Shown here: one piece after another, positions 1 to 10,790 of the stretch | Position numbering within the stretch: the first letter of the stretch is position 1 | Layout of the letters: each line of letters opens with the position of its first letter | Assembly: GCA_036172665.1 (NCBI GenBank) | Contig: CM069870.1 | Location: 22,728,001 to 22,792,000, forward strand | Length of the DNA stretch: 64,000 nucleotides | Direction of reading: 5' to 3' | DNA from: Prosopocoilus inquinatus | Lineage: Eukaryota > Arthropoda > Insecta > Coleoptera > Lucanidae | Position numbers and translations under genes: made by a program | The notes under the pieces: model-generated | What the model saw: only the letters and a program-made list of their open reading frames with translations | Databases searched by the model: none | Told to the model about the DNA's origin: nothing

Positions 1-20
1 AACTATTTGTCATTTGTCAC

Positions 21-1247
21 CAGTGCTGCCTATCGTATTAAGTCTGAAATCCCGCAAATTCTAATGAAAATTCCCGGTTTTCCCGCACATTGAAAAATTA
101 GTAAATACCGGGTGTCCAGCAATTATTGGACAGGGGTTCCCAACCTTTTTTAAACATCGACCTGTTACAAGCAGGGTTACAAGGAAATAAAAATTTTCAT
201 CTATCCCTTTCGAGTTTAATTAATATTTCTAAAACAGTAGGTGCAGATATACTAATAATGTTAAATTTAAGTTTTGTTAAATTTTGACAATTTGCTATTT
301 ATTTTGATTTGATTTTTTTAATTTTAAACCGATCGCTCGCCGATTCTCTTATTTTTATATTTGAATAATCACTTTTATTCTCTTTTGTTTTTCTTTTATC
401 TAAACCTTCGTTAGTGTTCTCGATTCGATTTATTTAGTTTCATAGAATTTTTATTTTAGTTTTATCTTCATCACCGATCGTCTTTTGTTTCGTGTTTCGT
501 GTTGCTTTTGAAATTCATTTGCCTTTATTTATTTCACTTTTCAATATAATCATTTAATCGACCTTCAGTTTTTCTTTTAATCGATTTTATTTGCCTTATT
601 TTTATGTTTTAACTATCGGTTTATTACCTTTTTCTTGTTTTCTCTTTTGTTTGATTTGATTCGACGGGATTTTGTTTTTTAATTATCGATTGATCCTCTT
701 TTGTCTTCCTTTACTCGACATGAGTTTATTTTATGCTTTCATCTCGACGATTGATCGCCAATTTTGTTTTTGACATTCTGTATTAAAAATTGACAGGTAG
801 ATTTCTTGACCCATCTAACAGAGGGCACTACGTGCGTTATCATAAAAAGTACCATAATGAATCTTCTCCGCATTTCATGCAGTAAACATCATAATTATTT
901 AAGTAAAGTGGGACTTTACAACACGGGAATAATTTAAGCATAATGACGTACTAAACTACATACTATTTTCTATATTCTGTAAATACTGTGCGCAATCTCC
1001 TTAGAAAACTATTTTCTAAACTCATATGGCTTTTTAAGCGTTGCACTCGCTCGTACTAGTGAAACAATTGCTGAATTGAAAGATTTTTTGTTAAACAGAA
1101 CAGAACGAGTTGTATTTATAATATTTTCTCGGGTTTTGATATTTAAAATTCCCGATTTCTCCCGCAAATTTGTATATTCCGTAAAATTCCCACCACCGTC
1201 TCATTTTTCCCGAAATTCGGGAAATTTCCCGGTCATTGGCAGCACTG
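21..1247. mobile_element. hAT-like non-autonomous element, CAGTGCTGCC termini
   Basis: The sequence starts CAGTGCTGCC and ends with its complement GGCAGCACTG. The flanking 8-mers tttgtcac and tttatcag match at 6 of 8 positions, as expected for an old hAT-type 8-bp duplication. The same element is present in inverse orientation at 42990-45050 with a perfect 8-bp duplication, which fixes the ends. The middle (about 300-785) is a T-rich degenerate minisatellite built on gatcgtcttttgttttt. No transposase reading frame is visible. Confidence 0.7.
300..785. repeat. T-rich degenerate minisatellite
   Basis: Diverged units of roughly 60 and 130 bp with cores such as cgatcgtcttttgttt and gatttgatttnattt. 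The same family appears inside several different hAT-like elements of this window, in either orientation. It is non-coding. Confidence 0.6.
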
Positions 1248-1276
1248 TTTATCAGTGTCACCAATTTTATAATAAT

Positions 1277-1807
1277 AGTTGTCTCTTATTTGCAACGCAG
1301 GTTAGTTCAGGTCAGTTCAGTTTAACCCAAAGTGAACTGATCTTAAGTGATCGATTTAATAGTAAATAAAACATGCCAGATGTGATTGCTGTATTTTAAT
1401 CTTCAGATGAAGATATTGGGCGCGTTCAGCGGCTCAGTTGCTTACTCAGCAATCGATTGTGATTGGCTCACATGAAGGTAATAGCCAATCACAAACGACT
1501 GCTGAGTAAGCAACGCATCCGCTGAACGCGGCCTTTATTTTTGCATCACTTTACAGTGAGTTAAGCAAAAACAAAAGTTTGTTTAGACGAGTAATGTAAT
1601 TTGACAAACTGTTGAAATAACATCCCCTCTACTAGTGAACCAACTGATCCAAACTGATCTAGAATTTTCTAGGTGTAGTAACAGCAAGGCGGGAAGTGTT
1701 TTAGATCACTTTGGGTTAGATCATGTAGCCAAATAAAACAGACAAATTTTTGAATAAGTGATCCAGGGTAAAAGTGAACTGATCTGACGTGCAAATAAAA
1801 GACAACT
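1277..1807. mobile_element. AGTTGTC..GACAACT element, interrupted by a MITE
   Basis: Inverted copy of the 394-bp element at 7878-8271. Both end in agttgtcttttatttgca-type inverted repeats. The flanks of this copy share aataat (1271-1276 and 1808-1813). It is about 130 bp longer than the other copy mainly because a 116-bp palindromic MITE (1418-1533) sits inside it; the other copy shows the empty site. Confidence 0.7.
1418..1533. mobile_element. 116-bp palindromic MITE (GGGCGCGTTCAGCGG), copy 1
   Basis: Near-perfect inverted repeat of about 50 bp per arm starting GGGCGCGTTCAGCGG. It is flanked by att and ttt, consistent with a decayed A/T-rich 3-bp duplication. A second copy of identical length is at 2599-2714. 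The 3-bp target suggests, but does not prove, a PIF/Harbinger origin. Confidence 0.75.
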
Positions 1808-1814
1808 AATAATA

Positions 1815-1933
1815 GGCGTTTATGGGGTACATGGATCGGGGTAGAAAAGTAAAATAGAACGAATGCGATTAATGTAAGTAAGAGTGAGAGAATAGATCAA
1901 CCGGTATATACCGCTCCAATTATCGTGAACGCC
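1815..1933. mobile_element. TA-flanked MITE (GGCGTTTACG termini), copy 1
   Basis: Starts TA-GGCGTTTA and ends GAACGCC-TA, with the near-palindromic accggtatataccgctcc close to the right end. A better preserved relative is at 31246-31374. TA flanks fit Tc1/mariner-type insertion. Confidence 0.7.
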
Positions 1934-2598
1934 TAATAATTATTATATTCATTGAAATCCTAAGACTAGAAATAATATGCAATGTTATAACAGAGAAGTC
2001 GATATAACCTGTAGATTTGTTTACATTTCCGACATTACCATCGGCATCAGCACCACAGCATACGACACAAGAGGGTATCATTTCTTTACCTGAGTGTCGC
2101 GATTCAAACAATTTAATGAAAAAGTCTGTAGAAAATATTCCGACATAAAGTCTAAATTGTACAATACATAATGCAAAGAAAGTTAACTTACTTTTTTGAC
2201 AGATCGTTTTCGATTCACATATACTGACTACACATGCGCACATTCAAGGTTTTAAACCGCTGCGCTGTAGCATAACGGTGTGCTGCAGCGTTGCATTGCA
2301 AATAATTTCTTGCCTGAACGCAATCAATGCTGCAGTGCTAGATTCTATAGACGCAAGCATTCTGTAATTGAAAACAAGATAAAATGATAGAACTGTTTTC
2401 ACTTTTTTTCGTCGGTAAGAATGAAAAATGCAAGTAAGTACATTATTAAAATACAGCGTCTTTCAAAAAGTGTGCTACAAATGGAATTTTTTTATTGATT
2501 TTTATTAAAATTTTTTTTTTTGGAAAATAAGTGGCAGCACCCTACCTTTGAATTGACTAAAAAAATTGCAATACAATCACGTAAAAGAAAAAATCAAT

Positions 2599-2714
2599 GG
2601 GCGTATTCAGCGGATATATTGCTTACTCCTTAGTCGTTTGTGATTGGCTATTACCTTCATGTGAGCCAATCACAATCGATTGCTTAGTAAGCAACTCAGC
2701 CGCTGAACGCGCCC
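2599..2714. mobile_element. 116-bp palindromic MITE, copy 2
   Basis: Same palindrome as 1418-1533 in inverse orientation, flanked on both sides by aat (2596-2598 and 2715-2717), a clean 3-bp duplication. Confidence 0.75.
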
Positions 2715-2982
2715 AATGTTTATAACATACCAATAATTTACTTTGACATCTGTCAAAATTAGTAATGATTTGTTGCGAGCATGAAATTTTGATTGATTAT
2801 TTGTCACTGTCAATCAGAACGTTTTTGTTTTCATTCAAGAATGGGGTTGTCATCTCTAAAATTTGAAAACCAGGACAGGGTTACTTAAAAATCCGGGCAA
2901 AATGCGGACGTCGATGATATTTCAAAAAATCACTTAAAATAAAAAAAAAACGATACATTTACATTTATTTTTATGTACAGTT

Positions 2983-3090
2983 GCCATCATCCTAAACGAG
3001 ATTGCTGTAAGTTAACTGCGCCCTTATTAACGTTGGTAATAAGGGTTACAGAACTGTCAATCCGTCTAGATTAGGTTGATCGCGATTTTA
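2983..3090. repeat. Short dispersed repeat, empty-site paralogue
   Basis: Similar to the two flanks of the ribozyme element at 9692-10180 (gctgtaagttaactgc, aagggttacagaactgtca), but here they are contiguous. It shows the pre-insertion form of that locus family and supports the 12-bp target duplication there. Confidence 0.6.
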
Positions 3091-3642
3091 TGTACAAGGC
3101 AGGTACAAGGTGATCCGTAAAGTCCTACACCAAGCTCATATTTCGTTTATTTCGTGTTCTTTTGCAAAATCCTAAAACCGGTGAATTGTTAGTTTTAAAA
3201 ACACATTTTAATGGAAAAATGTTTTCTTGATTGGCATTTGTTTTTCCGCTGTGACGTCGTCGTTAACTTTCCTTAAAAGGCAACGCTTCCTTCTAGCTTT
3301 TGGAAAAAGTCGAATCGATTGATTTAATTCCTCTTTTGTAATGTTAACATTTAAATTTTGAAATTTACAAATGTCAATTTTAAAAAACGGACATTTTGTG
3401 GGACTTATTTCAGAAAGAAAGTCCCTAGATGGAAGAAGATTTGTTTTCTTCAGTTTGCATATTCAGTTAAACTTTTTTCACGGAATAATCAGAAATGACA
3501 CTTGTTGTCGGCCGGCACTTTGATCTTTTCAAACGCTGACTGGTGACATTCGGGCATGTTTTCGTTGATACCCGTAAGCGCGAATTACAATATTCCCAAA
3601 TATTCCTAATAATAATTACAAAGCATTATGTGTAATCACAAT

Positions 3643-4118
3643 TAGAGATGGGATTCCACCCGGTGCATTCATTTGCACCGGTGGAATCGTGGAATGCACC
3701 CACAATGCACCCGGTGCATTGGGTCGTTGCATTGCTCGGTTGTCTACATTTACATAAGACATAAAAAACGCTTAAAAATAACACCAAATATAATATATTT
3801 TGTACGGATTATCTTTAGACAATTATTTTGTAACGTTAATTTCAAAACCTTACTCATTTTGTTCAGATTTTAAGCTACAAAGCTTTCGCCTAAACTTAAA
3901 GGTTTACTATTCAGCTATTCATCACATACTATGAAACATTAAACCCTGTAAACCACCTGCAAACAATTAAATCATATCAAGAAAAGGTAATTTTTCGTTC
4001 GATTTGCGCAGGAAATTTAAATTCTTGAATGCACCCGGTACATTCATGTATGCACCCTGGTGAATGCGCCCATATGGGTGCTTTCAATGCACCGGGTTCA
4101 TTCCCTGGCCCATCTCTA
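3643..4118. mobile_element. hAT-like MITE, TAGAGATGGG termini, copy 1
   Basis: 476 bp, starts TAGAGATGGG and ends CCCATCTCTA, with subterminal ccggtgcatt motifs. It is flanked by a perfect 8-bp duplication atcacaat (3635-3642, 4119-4126), which is the hAT signature. No transposase is encoded. The second copy is at 12901-14559. Confidence 0.85.
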
Positions 4119-4824
4119 ATCACAATATAAAATACATACACAAAACACGAAATATAGCAGTTACGAAATGGCAAACGAGAGCATATGATCGAATTTCGCC
4201 ATATTTTCGTTGGGAGTTCTGTTCTCCCGCTCTTAATGCCGTTTTCGAGGGAAAGTCGGAGTGTTACTTCTGGTTATGCTGTGCTTTCTTTACACTTATG
4301 TTTTAAAAAGCAATTGTAAAAATAAAAAGCAGCGCAAATTTTATGCCAATCGCCAAATCAGTTTTTCTTACACCAAAATTCTTAAGATGTTTTCCCGTTA
4401 GCTCTGAATTTTGCGATTCAAGCACACTTGGGTTTTGAAAGCGTGATCTTTAGGTATGAACTTATGGAAAGTTGTCTAACTGGAACGTGCGCTTCGTACT
4501 CTTTTGCGCTTTTAGGCTCATTTAGGTGCACAAATTGCGTAACGGGAAAACAGCTTTAATACAACAATAGTCCAAACGGTGAAACATCGCCTAATCTGGC
4601 AACACTGGTAGTTAAGTTGTTTGATTGACAATGGTGAACTTAGCTAGAAATGGAAGTGTCAATTACCACGGTGGTACCTGTACATACCTGTAAAAGTACA
4701 GTTTTGTTTGATAATTATTTATGTAGTGGGTTAAGACAAGCATGTTTAATTTTTCATTGTGTGTGTTATTTACGATGTCGTCATTTCAGGATATTATTAA
4801 TTCCCAGAACGTCGATTATTAGCT
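4119..4824. other. Upstream region of ZRANB2, likely promoter and 5' UTR
   Basis: This holds an inverted-repeat fragment between gttttcccgtta near 4389 and its complement near 4540, and a hAT-like end tctggcaacactg near 4592-4604. A pyrimidine-rich tract ending in AG at 4788-4789 could be the acceptor of a 5' UTR intron. No TATA box stands out. Confidence 0.4.
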
Positions 4825-5499
4825 ATGGCTGAAGCCGAGTTGACACCGCCGCCACCACCGTGCATACGGGGTTCCGGCGACGGAGATTGGACGTGTCCCG
4901 ACTGTGGAAACATAAACTTTGCACGCCGCAGTGCCTGCAATCGTTGCAGTAAGGTACGTACACCAATATCAATCAAAAAGAAAAAGTTAGGTCAAGAAAT
5001 TGGAAAGGCCGCAGCGGAGAAGAGTCGCGGCTTATTCAGTGCTGATGACTGGCAGTGCAACAAATGCGGAAACGTAAATTGGGCACGGCGTCAACAGTGC
5101 AACGTTTGTAACGCCCCGAAATTTGGTGAGGTCGAGGAGCGTACAGGGTTCGGCGGGGGTTATAATGATCGCGGAGTAGTCGAATACAAAGAAAGACGAG
5201 ATGATTCCGACGATGAATACGATGAGTTCGGCAGAAGGAAAAAGAAAAGCAAGAGAAACAGCGAAGATGATCACGACGAGGACAGTAGGAAATTCGAGGA
5301 AACTAAAGAGCCGGTTCGAGAAGCCGAAGCCGAGGCCGAAGACGAAGAAGAAGAGGATGAGGAGGACGAAGACGACGGTGATTTATCTAAGTACGATTTA
5401 AGTGATTGGGGCAATTTTAACCCCGAACCGATAAAAAAGAAATCTCGTTCTAAATCAAGATCACGATCTCGATCTCCTCACCACGAGAAAAGAAAATAG
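4825..5499 (+). CDS. ZRANB2: ZRANB2-like zinc finger Ran-binding domain protein 2
   Basis: The 224-residue protein is an SR-like RNA-binding splicing factor. Family members bind single-stranded RNA at 5' splice-site-like sequences through RanBP2-type zinc fingers, in the nucleus. Two such fingers are visible. Finger 1 is around residues 20-43 (W22, C24, C27, N31, C38, C41). Finger 2 is around residues 74-97 (W76, C78, C81, N85, C92, C95). A basic linker joins them. A charged region follows, with a Glu/Asp run near residues 169-186, then a short Arg-Ser tail at about 207-224. The protein is shorter than vertebrate ZRANB2 (about 320-330 residues), mainly in the RS tail. The whole coding region is one uninterrupted exon. 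The start is the first ATG of the frame; residues 8-12 are a proline run. A poly(A) signal follows within 40 bp. The identification is strong; whether this intronless form is the only genomic copy cannot be seen here. Confidence 0.95.
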   Translation: MAEAELTPPPPPCIRGSGDGDWTCPDCGNINFARRSACNRCSKVRTPISIKKKKLGQEIGKAAAEKSRGLFSADDWQCNKCGNVNWARRQQCNVCNAPKFGEVEERTGFGGGYNDRGVVEYKERRDDSDDEYDEFGRRKKKSKRNSEDDHDEDSRKFEETKEPVREAEAEAEDEEEEDEEDEDDGDLSKYDLSDWGNFNPEPIKKKSRSKSRSRSRSPHHEKRK

Positions 5500-5531
5500 T
5501 TGCAAATGGATTTCGTTTTCGAGACACGTTA

Positions 5532-5557
5532 AATAAAATCTGTGCACTTTAAATAAA
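5532..5557 (+). promoter_or_regulatory. Poly(A) signals of ZRANB2
   Basis: Two AATAAA hexamers at 5532-5537 and 5552-5557, just downstream of the stop codon. Confidence 0.7.
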
Positions 5558-5559
5558 CC

Positions 5560-6035
5560 TGTTTTGGAATCTTAACATATTTTTTATGTTGCTAAACGAA
5601 AACGCAAGATTTCGGCTTAAAGAATATCAAAGTGACTTGTATAATAAGATGTAGGCACACATGTCAAACTGCATTAATCTTGTCTTTTTACAATAAACAA
5701 TATAGTGAAGATAAAGTAAGTTACACTCTTAACAGTGCTTTCGATTGGGGTGTGCTTGTAGTATATTCATCTCACTTTATTTTATAGGCTTAAAACGAGA
5801 TAAAGATACTCCGAGTGTGCAACCTGTACAATCTAAAGCGCTATCTATTAGTTATAAAAAATTTTAGAATACTTGTAATTAATTTTTTTTAATGAGCAAT
5901 TTAGCCTTGTTTCTAGGAAATATTAGAATTCGGATATTATTTTTGACAAAAGAATGGTTGTATTAGATGATAAATGAAAAGTTCGTCGAGTTGCCTTGGA
6001 TTTTTTTAATAATATAAAACAATGCTTAAATTATG
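5560..6035. other. No gene seen
   Basis: AT-rich sequence between ZRANB2 and the next MITE. No open frame or repeat was recognised. Confidence 0.5.
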
Positions 6036-6258
6036 AGGTGTGTTCTTTTTACCGCAAAACTCACTTCATCTCAAATAAACGTCATTTCCGTTCGCGCGAA
6101 CAAGTAAGTTTGAATGAGAATTTCAAGCTCGCAACTAATAGGAATGAAGGAGTGAGAAGGTGGGAGGTCAAAATCACAGTTTAAAGTAACTTGTTTATGC
6201 CAACGGAAATGACGTTTATCTGAGTTGAGATGAGATTTCTGGCAAACAGAACACGCCT
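6036..6258. mobile_element. MITE with AAACGTCATTTCCGTT subterminal inverted repeats, copy 1
   Basis: Arms of about 55 bp carrying ataaacgtcatttccg on the left and its complement cggaaatgacgtttat on the right, with gtgttc outer ends. A diverged copy is at about 8570-8794. The target duplication is not clear. Confidence 0.65.
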
Positions 6259-6259
6259 A

Positions 6260-6790
6260 TTGGTTGAGAGCAAAAAAAAAAATGGTAAACAATTACAGTT
6301 TCCTGTAATTTTTCGTTTTTCAAAACGGTACTTTTTAAAATACGACATCATAGATTTAACAAGTGTACACACTAATGCTGAGTTTCCACACATCCGGCAA
6401 CCAGATTCTTGTTTGTGATTGGTTGATTTTAAATTTCTGAATGTTAAAGTTTTGAATCAACCAATCACGAATAGAATTCCGAAAGCATTCAGAAATTTTA
6501 AATGAACCAATCATGAAAGAGCACAAAGCATTATGTTGGGTTTCCACACCTCTGGCTTTCAGAATCTTTTTCGTGATTGGTTCATTTAAAATTTCTGAAT
6601 GTTTCAACGTTCAGAAATTTGAAATCAACCAATCACTAATAGCGTCCCGGATGCCGGAGGTGTGGAAACCCAACATGAAAGCTTTCAAAATTTGTTTGGT
6701 ATCAACTGTCAAGTCGTATTTAAATAAGACCATTTTGGAGAAAGAAAAACTTCAGAAAACTGTAATTGTCTACTATTTTGCTTTCGACTG
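6260..6790. mobile_element. Tc1-like MITE split by a palindrome cluster
   Basis: The left half (6260-6350) has the aattacagtttcctgtaatt motif. The right half (about 6703-6790) ends ttttgctttcgactg followed by TA. The palindromic cluster 6376-6675 separates the halves. It belongs to the CAGTYGRAAGCAAAAAATAG family seen near 20.6, 33.4 and 55.7/59.1 kb. Confidence 0.6.
6376..6675. mobile_element. Two related palindromic MITE units (GGGTTTCCACACC)
   Basis: The right unit 6534-6675 is a 142-bp palindrome starting tgttgggtttccacacctc and ending in its complement. Its inner arms carry gattggttcatttaaaattt and a mirrored copy. The left unit 6376-6530 has a related left end (gagtttccacacatccgg) but lacks a matching right end. 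Confidence 0.65.
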
Positions 6791-6799
6791 TAGATCAAC

Positions 6800-7877
6800 G
6801 CTATAGGTGCTTTCTTTCGCTTATAAGTTTGAATCGTGTTTCGAATAGTTTGGACCTGAATTTCGTAGTTGTTGCAATAAAACACCTGACTTGAATTTTT
6901 TGATTGTCAGTTGATTTGTAAAAAATCATAATTCAATCCAAACAGGTTTTAAAAATAGAGAGAAAGAAAGAAGAAAAGAATGTCTGGTTTTGAATCAAAA
7001 CACGTTTAGATCACGATTATGTGAGCGAAAGAAAGCTCCTATATTGCGTCATGTAAAGTCTGGTTCACACAGAGGCAACAACTGTTGCTTGTTGTCGCCG
7101 GATCTTACAAAAATACTCCGTGTATAAATTTGAAGAAACGTTTTGTTTACACTTGAGCAATAATTTAATCAAATTTATATTAAGATCTGATTTGTGTTTC
7201 ACTTTTACTCATATTGCTAGTAACAAGTGGTCCATACCTACTTAAATTGTAACATTATTTGCGACAGCCGTAAATTGGAAAATTCGGAGAGATAAAGATA
7301 GTGTTATTGAGAAACCGTGAGAGATAGGAAGGGACGCATATATCATATTAAGGTTAAAACGCGCTATTATGTTAAAAAGAAGACAACACGAAAAATGTGA
7401 CTGTGATTTCTGAAATAATAAGACGTCATGATATAATTGCGAATTAATTCCGGTTTTGGAATGTTGATATTTCCCTATTTTAAATTCTTAAATGTCATAT
7501 AAATAGCAATTAATTTATATCTTCTTCTTTGCCTTAAATTTTGGAATTTAAAGAAACTAGTTCACTTTTTTACATGTACCTATGTTTAAAAAAAATTGTA
7601 AAAATAAAAAGTAGCTCGCCCAAATGGCGAAATTTCGCTCAATCTGGCAACACTGCTGTGTTCTTGAAAATTTTGGTTATGTTATATTCATGATTAATGT
7701 CAAATCGTTTTGATGTATCGTAACCATAGTAACACCTAATTAATGAGTGTTAGAGGGCGCTAGCTGACGTACTCCCGGCTTGCTTTTCTGGAACACATTT
7801 TTAAGTTATTTGGACTGACCGTAAGATGAAATATCAATCAATTCACGATACATTCTGCATTTATAAAGTGTGCTCAA
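6800..7877. other. Unclassified intergenic DNA
   Basis: No gene recognised. A hAT-like end ctggcaacactg lies near 7641-7652, preceded by sequence similar to 4310-4340. 7050-7110 resembles 8500-8560 in inverse orientation. An agagggcgct motif lies near 7750. Confidence 0.4.
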
Positions 7878-8271
7878 AGTTGTCTTTTATTTGCACGTCA
7901 GATCAGTTCACTTTTACCCTGGATCACTTATTCAAAAATTTGCCAGTTTTATTTGGCTACATGATCTAACCCAAAGCGATCCAAAACACTTCCCGCTTTG
8001 CTGCTACTACACCTTGGAAATTCTAAAACAGTTTGGATCAGTTGGTTCATTTGTAGAGGGGATGTTATTTTAACTGTTTGTCAAATAACCTTTTGTTTTT
8101 GCTTAACTCCCTCTAAGGTGACGCAAAAATAATGTTTTCATCTGAAGATTGAAATGCAGCAGTCGCATCTCGCATCTTTTATTTACTATTAAATCGGTCA
8201 CTTAAGAATAGTTCACTTTGGGTTAAACTGAACCGACCTGAACTGATCTGCGTTGCCAATAAAAGACAACT
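7878..8271. mobile_element. 394-bp AGTTGTC..GACAACT element, uninterrupted copy
   Basis: Inverted termini agttgtcttttatttgca and its complement-type right end. It is the reference for 1277-1807 because it lacks the 116-bp MITE. The 67-residue open frame inside is not a recognisable protein. Confidence 0.7.
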
Positions 8272-8569
8272 AAAGTTACCCATGTTGTCCCCACGTAATC
8301 CGGGCACACTGTATATTTATCTCAAGCCATCCACAGGCGATCCCATTTTCTCCCTGTATTCTTCAGTGAATAGTACTTGTAAAATCTAAGAATTCAGCAA
8401 TAAACCGTACGCACCGTATAAAAATTTGTTTCCATTACGACTTGTCGACGCGTGTTTCATATTTTTCTTTGTTGTTTATTTACCGCTGTATGCGCAAACA
8501 AGGAACAAGTAAACCGATCCTTGTAGTTGTCTCGGTGTGAGCAGGACTTTAGGTTATAAGTAAAACAAT

Positions 8570-8794
8570 ATCTGCGTTCCTTTTGCCACAAATCTTACCT
8601 CAGATCACGTAAACGTCATTTCCATTGGTAAGAAAATGTAACATTGAACTGAGATTTCCATCCCCCACCTTGCCACTCGTGCACTCCCATTAGTTGCTAA
8701 GTCGAAATATACATTCAACCTTACTTGTTCGTGTTAACGGAAGTGACGTTTATCTGATCTGAGGTAAGATTTGGGGCAAAAGGAAATCACCTAT
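8570..8794. mobile_element. MITE with AAACGTCATTTCC subterminal repeats, copy 2
   Basis: Diverged relative of 6036-6258. The arms carry ccttttgcc-acaaatcttacc and the mirrored ggtaagatttggggcaaaagg. Confidence 0.6.
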
Positions 8795-9625
8795 TGTAAT
8801 AGGGGTGCGTTCGGCATTCCTGAGCGTTGTCGTAAAAATATAATACAATTCCCTGCTTATTAAAAAATTTGATGTGTTAACTATAGTTTGTATTTTATAG
8901 CAACGCCTGCGCGTTAGGTGTCGAAAGCGCCTTCTTCTTTTCTTATCAAAAAGAAAAAGAAAATCAAAACCAACTTGTCGAACTTTTCAATTCGGACGCT
9001 CATTATTAAGATGTTATTTTTTTTCTCTCTTTAAATTGTGAAAATTAATTTTAACTAATTCGTGAAGTTCTAATGTACATACTCTGCAATTAATTATTGT
9101 TTTTTTTTTAAACAGTACCTTTGAACTACTGTGAAATAAAATTATTTTATCTTGCGAAAAGACTTTGTTAGCAAATTTTCTTCCCCTTCGTTTGCACAAA
9201 TAAATTTACATCTGAAAAATTTTCTTTTGCTAATACGTTTAGGTGGAAATGAGCCAAGATTTGATTGCGATTTGCATTGGTAAAATCGATTATGTATTTG
9301 AGGATTGTTGCTATTGGTTTTCATTCCGTCAAGTTAACGGCGAGAGCCAATGACAATTACCCCCAAATATCCAATTCATCAAATCAGGAAAAGGAGCTTT
9401 ACTTGCAGTGTGAATAAATTCTTGCCGAAGCCGGTTCACAATTGCCTGTCGTAAGGAAATTAAAATGAAAAAGACGGTGATTGTATGCCAAAAAAGGCAG
9501 GTACAATCAAGTCCTCCTTTAATTCTATGACTGTATGTAAAGTAATTTCATTAATTCCGCATATTGTTTAAAAATACACGGTAGAAAAAAATAAAAGATG
9601 TAACGATTCGTTAAGCCTAGGATGG
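8795..9625. other. No gene seen
   Basis: AT-rich DNA. Short open frames are low-complexity and show no codon structure. No repeat copy elsewhere in the window was recognised. Confidence 0.4.
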
Positions 9626-9691
9626 TATAGTCGCGATCATCCTTATTGAGACTGCTGTAAGATAACTGCCCTTCTTAATGCTGATAGTAAG

Positions 9692-10180
9692 TTTTAAAAA
9701 AAATTTGTTGCAAATCGTTTTTGATTGCAGAGAAAACCTCGAGCAGCCTCTGTACAGCTGTTTCAGCCCTGCTTGGGGCTTCGTCAGCAGAGACGTAGCT
9801 TGACATTCCCACTGCAAACAAAAACGACTTGTCCAATTTATTCGCAATTGTGATGTAAGAGTGATGCACAGATAAAACAGCGACATCTTACGCTCGCTTT
9901 TTGACCTGACATTGCAGTAGGATAGACAAATTGAAGCGGATTTGCTCCTAATAAGTCCACCTAGCAGGGTTGAAACAGCTGTACAGAGGCTGCTCGAGGT
10001 TTTCACTGCAATCAAAAACGATTTGCAAAATTTTTTTTAAATTTTCATTATGCTTTGACAGCAAGCATGGCCGCCTTGCATGGGGAATTTATTAGGAGCA
10101 AATCCGCTTCAATTTGTCTACCTTACTGCAATGTCAGGTCAAGAAGCGAGCGTAAGATGTCGCTGTTTTATCTGTTCATC
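9692..10180 (-). mobile_element. Hammerhead-ribozyme retroposon, copy C (partial dimer)
   Basis: 489 bp flanked by a perfect 12-bp duplication gctgatagtaag (9680-9691, 10181-10192). It holds one complete minus-strand hammerhead (9739-9803) plus a 5'-truncated plus-strand copy of the same domain (about 9962-10023). Inverted arms of the about 90-bp hairpin unit (aacagcgacatcttacgctc and complement) lie at about 9867-9945 and 10090-10170. The layout looks like an inverted, partly dimeric insertion. Confidence 0.8.
9739..9803 (-). ncRNA. Type I hammerhead ribozyme, copy C
   Basis: Read on the minus strand, in order: stem I 5' strand (UCAAG, internal loop, GUCUCUG); core CUGACGA (complement of 9781-9787); stem II AGCCC/GGGCU with loop CAAGCA; GAAA; a 2-bp stem III AC/GU closing the palindromic loop AGCU; cleavage triplet GUA (complement of 9753-9755); then CAGAGGC and CUCGA completing stem I. 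All conserved core bases are present. The distal stem I helix has one A-C mismatch. Confidence 0.85.
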
Positions 10181-10239
10181 GCTGATAGTAAGGGTTACAG
10201 AACTGTCAGTCGTTCTTGATTAGCTTGATCTCTACTATA

Positions 10240-10790
10240 CGTTTTTTTACTTTGCAGATTTTACATTTTGATTCACTTTCAGTTGCCTTTCCTATTTTTT
10301 ATTAATTGTGGACCAGCTCTCAATTTTTTTTTCTTCGTGTATCACATTTAGAAGGTGCCGTGAATAAATAGTTTTTCAAAACTCGATCGTCAGTTACTGC
10401 ATGCCGGCTGTTGGTCGTACCCTGCGATCCAATTTGAACTCGTCGTGGAAATTTAAAGCGTTCCGCCTGTTAGTCGTACCCTGCGATCCGATTTGAAGTC
10501 TTCGTTGAATTAAAAAGTCATGTCTTAGCTATATTCAGAAAACTAGAGATCCAAATAGTTTGACAGGCTTCTGAGTCTGTTAGCTCACGCTCGATTTTTC
10601 TTCTAACTCAAGGAAAACTTTTTTAAAAGTATCTTTTATCGTGATTTTTAAGTTGCTTGAATTACTGTAAATGGTTTTTATCTAAATCGTATGAGATTCG
10701 ATCAATGAAACGAATGCATCTAGTAAGAAGCATTAATATTTAAAAAATAGAAAAATTGTATAAATTCGAATAACCGTGAACAAGTTTATC
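10240..10790. other. No gene seen
   Basis: AT-rich. It contains a short internal duplication around ttagtcgtaccctgcgatcc (near 10411 and 10470). Otherwise unclassified. Confidence 0.4.

Larger units (their letters stand above)
9626..10239. repeat. Short dispersed repeat interrupted by ribozyme element C
   Basis: The outer ends tatagtcgcgatcatcc and its approximate complement near 10239 mark a small inverted-repeat element. It is split at gctgatagtaag by the 489-bp insertion 9692-10180. The contiguous paralogue is at 2983-3090. Confidence 0.6.

Noticed and set aside
5201..5401. 66-codon frame overlapping ZRANB2, and the minus frame at 5032-5274
   Set aside because: Shadows of the ZRANB2 frame, which has clear zinc fingers.
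9617..10015. 132-codon minus frame, with similar frames at 12015-12341 and 46150-46413
   Set aside because: The similarity between these frames comes from the ribozyme element itself; the structured RNA explains conservation better than coding does.
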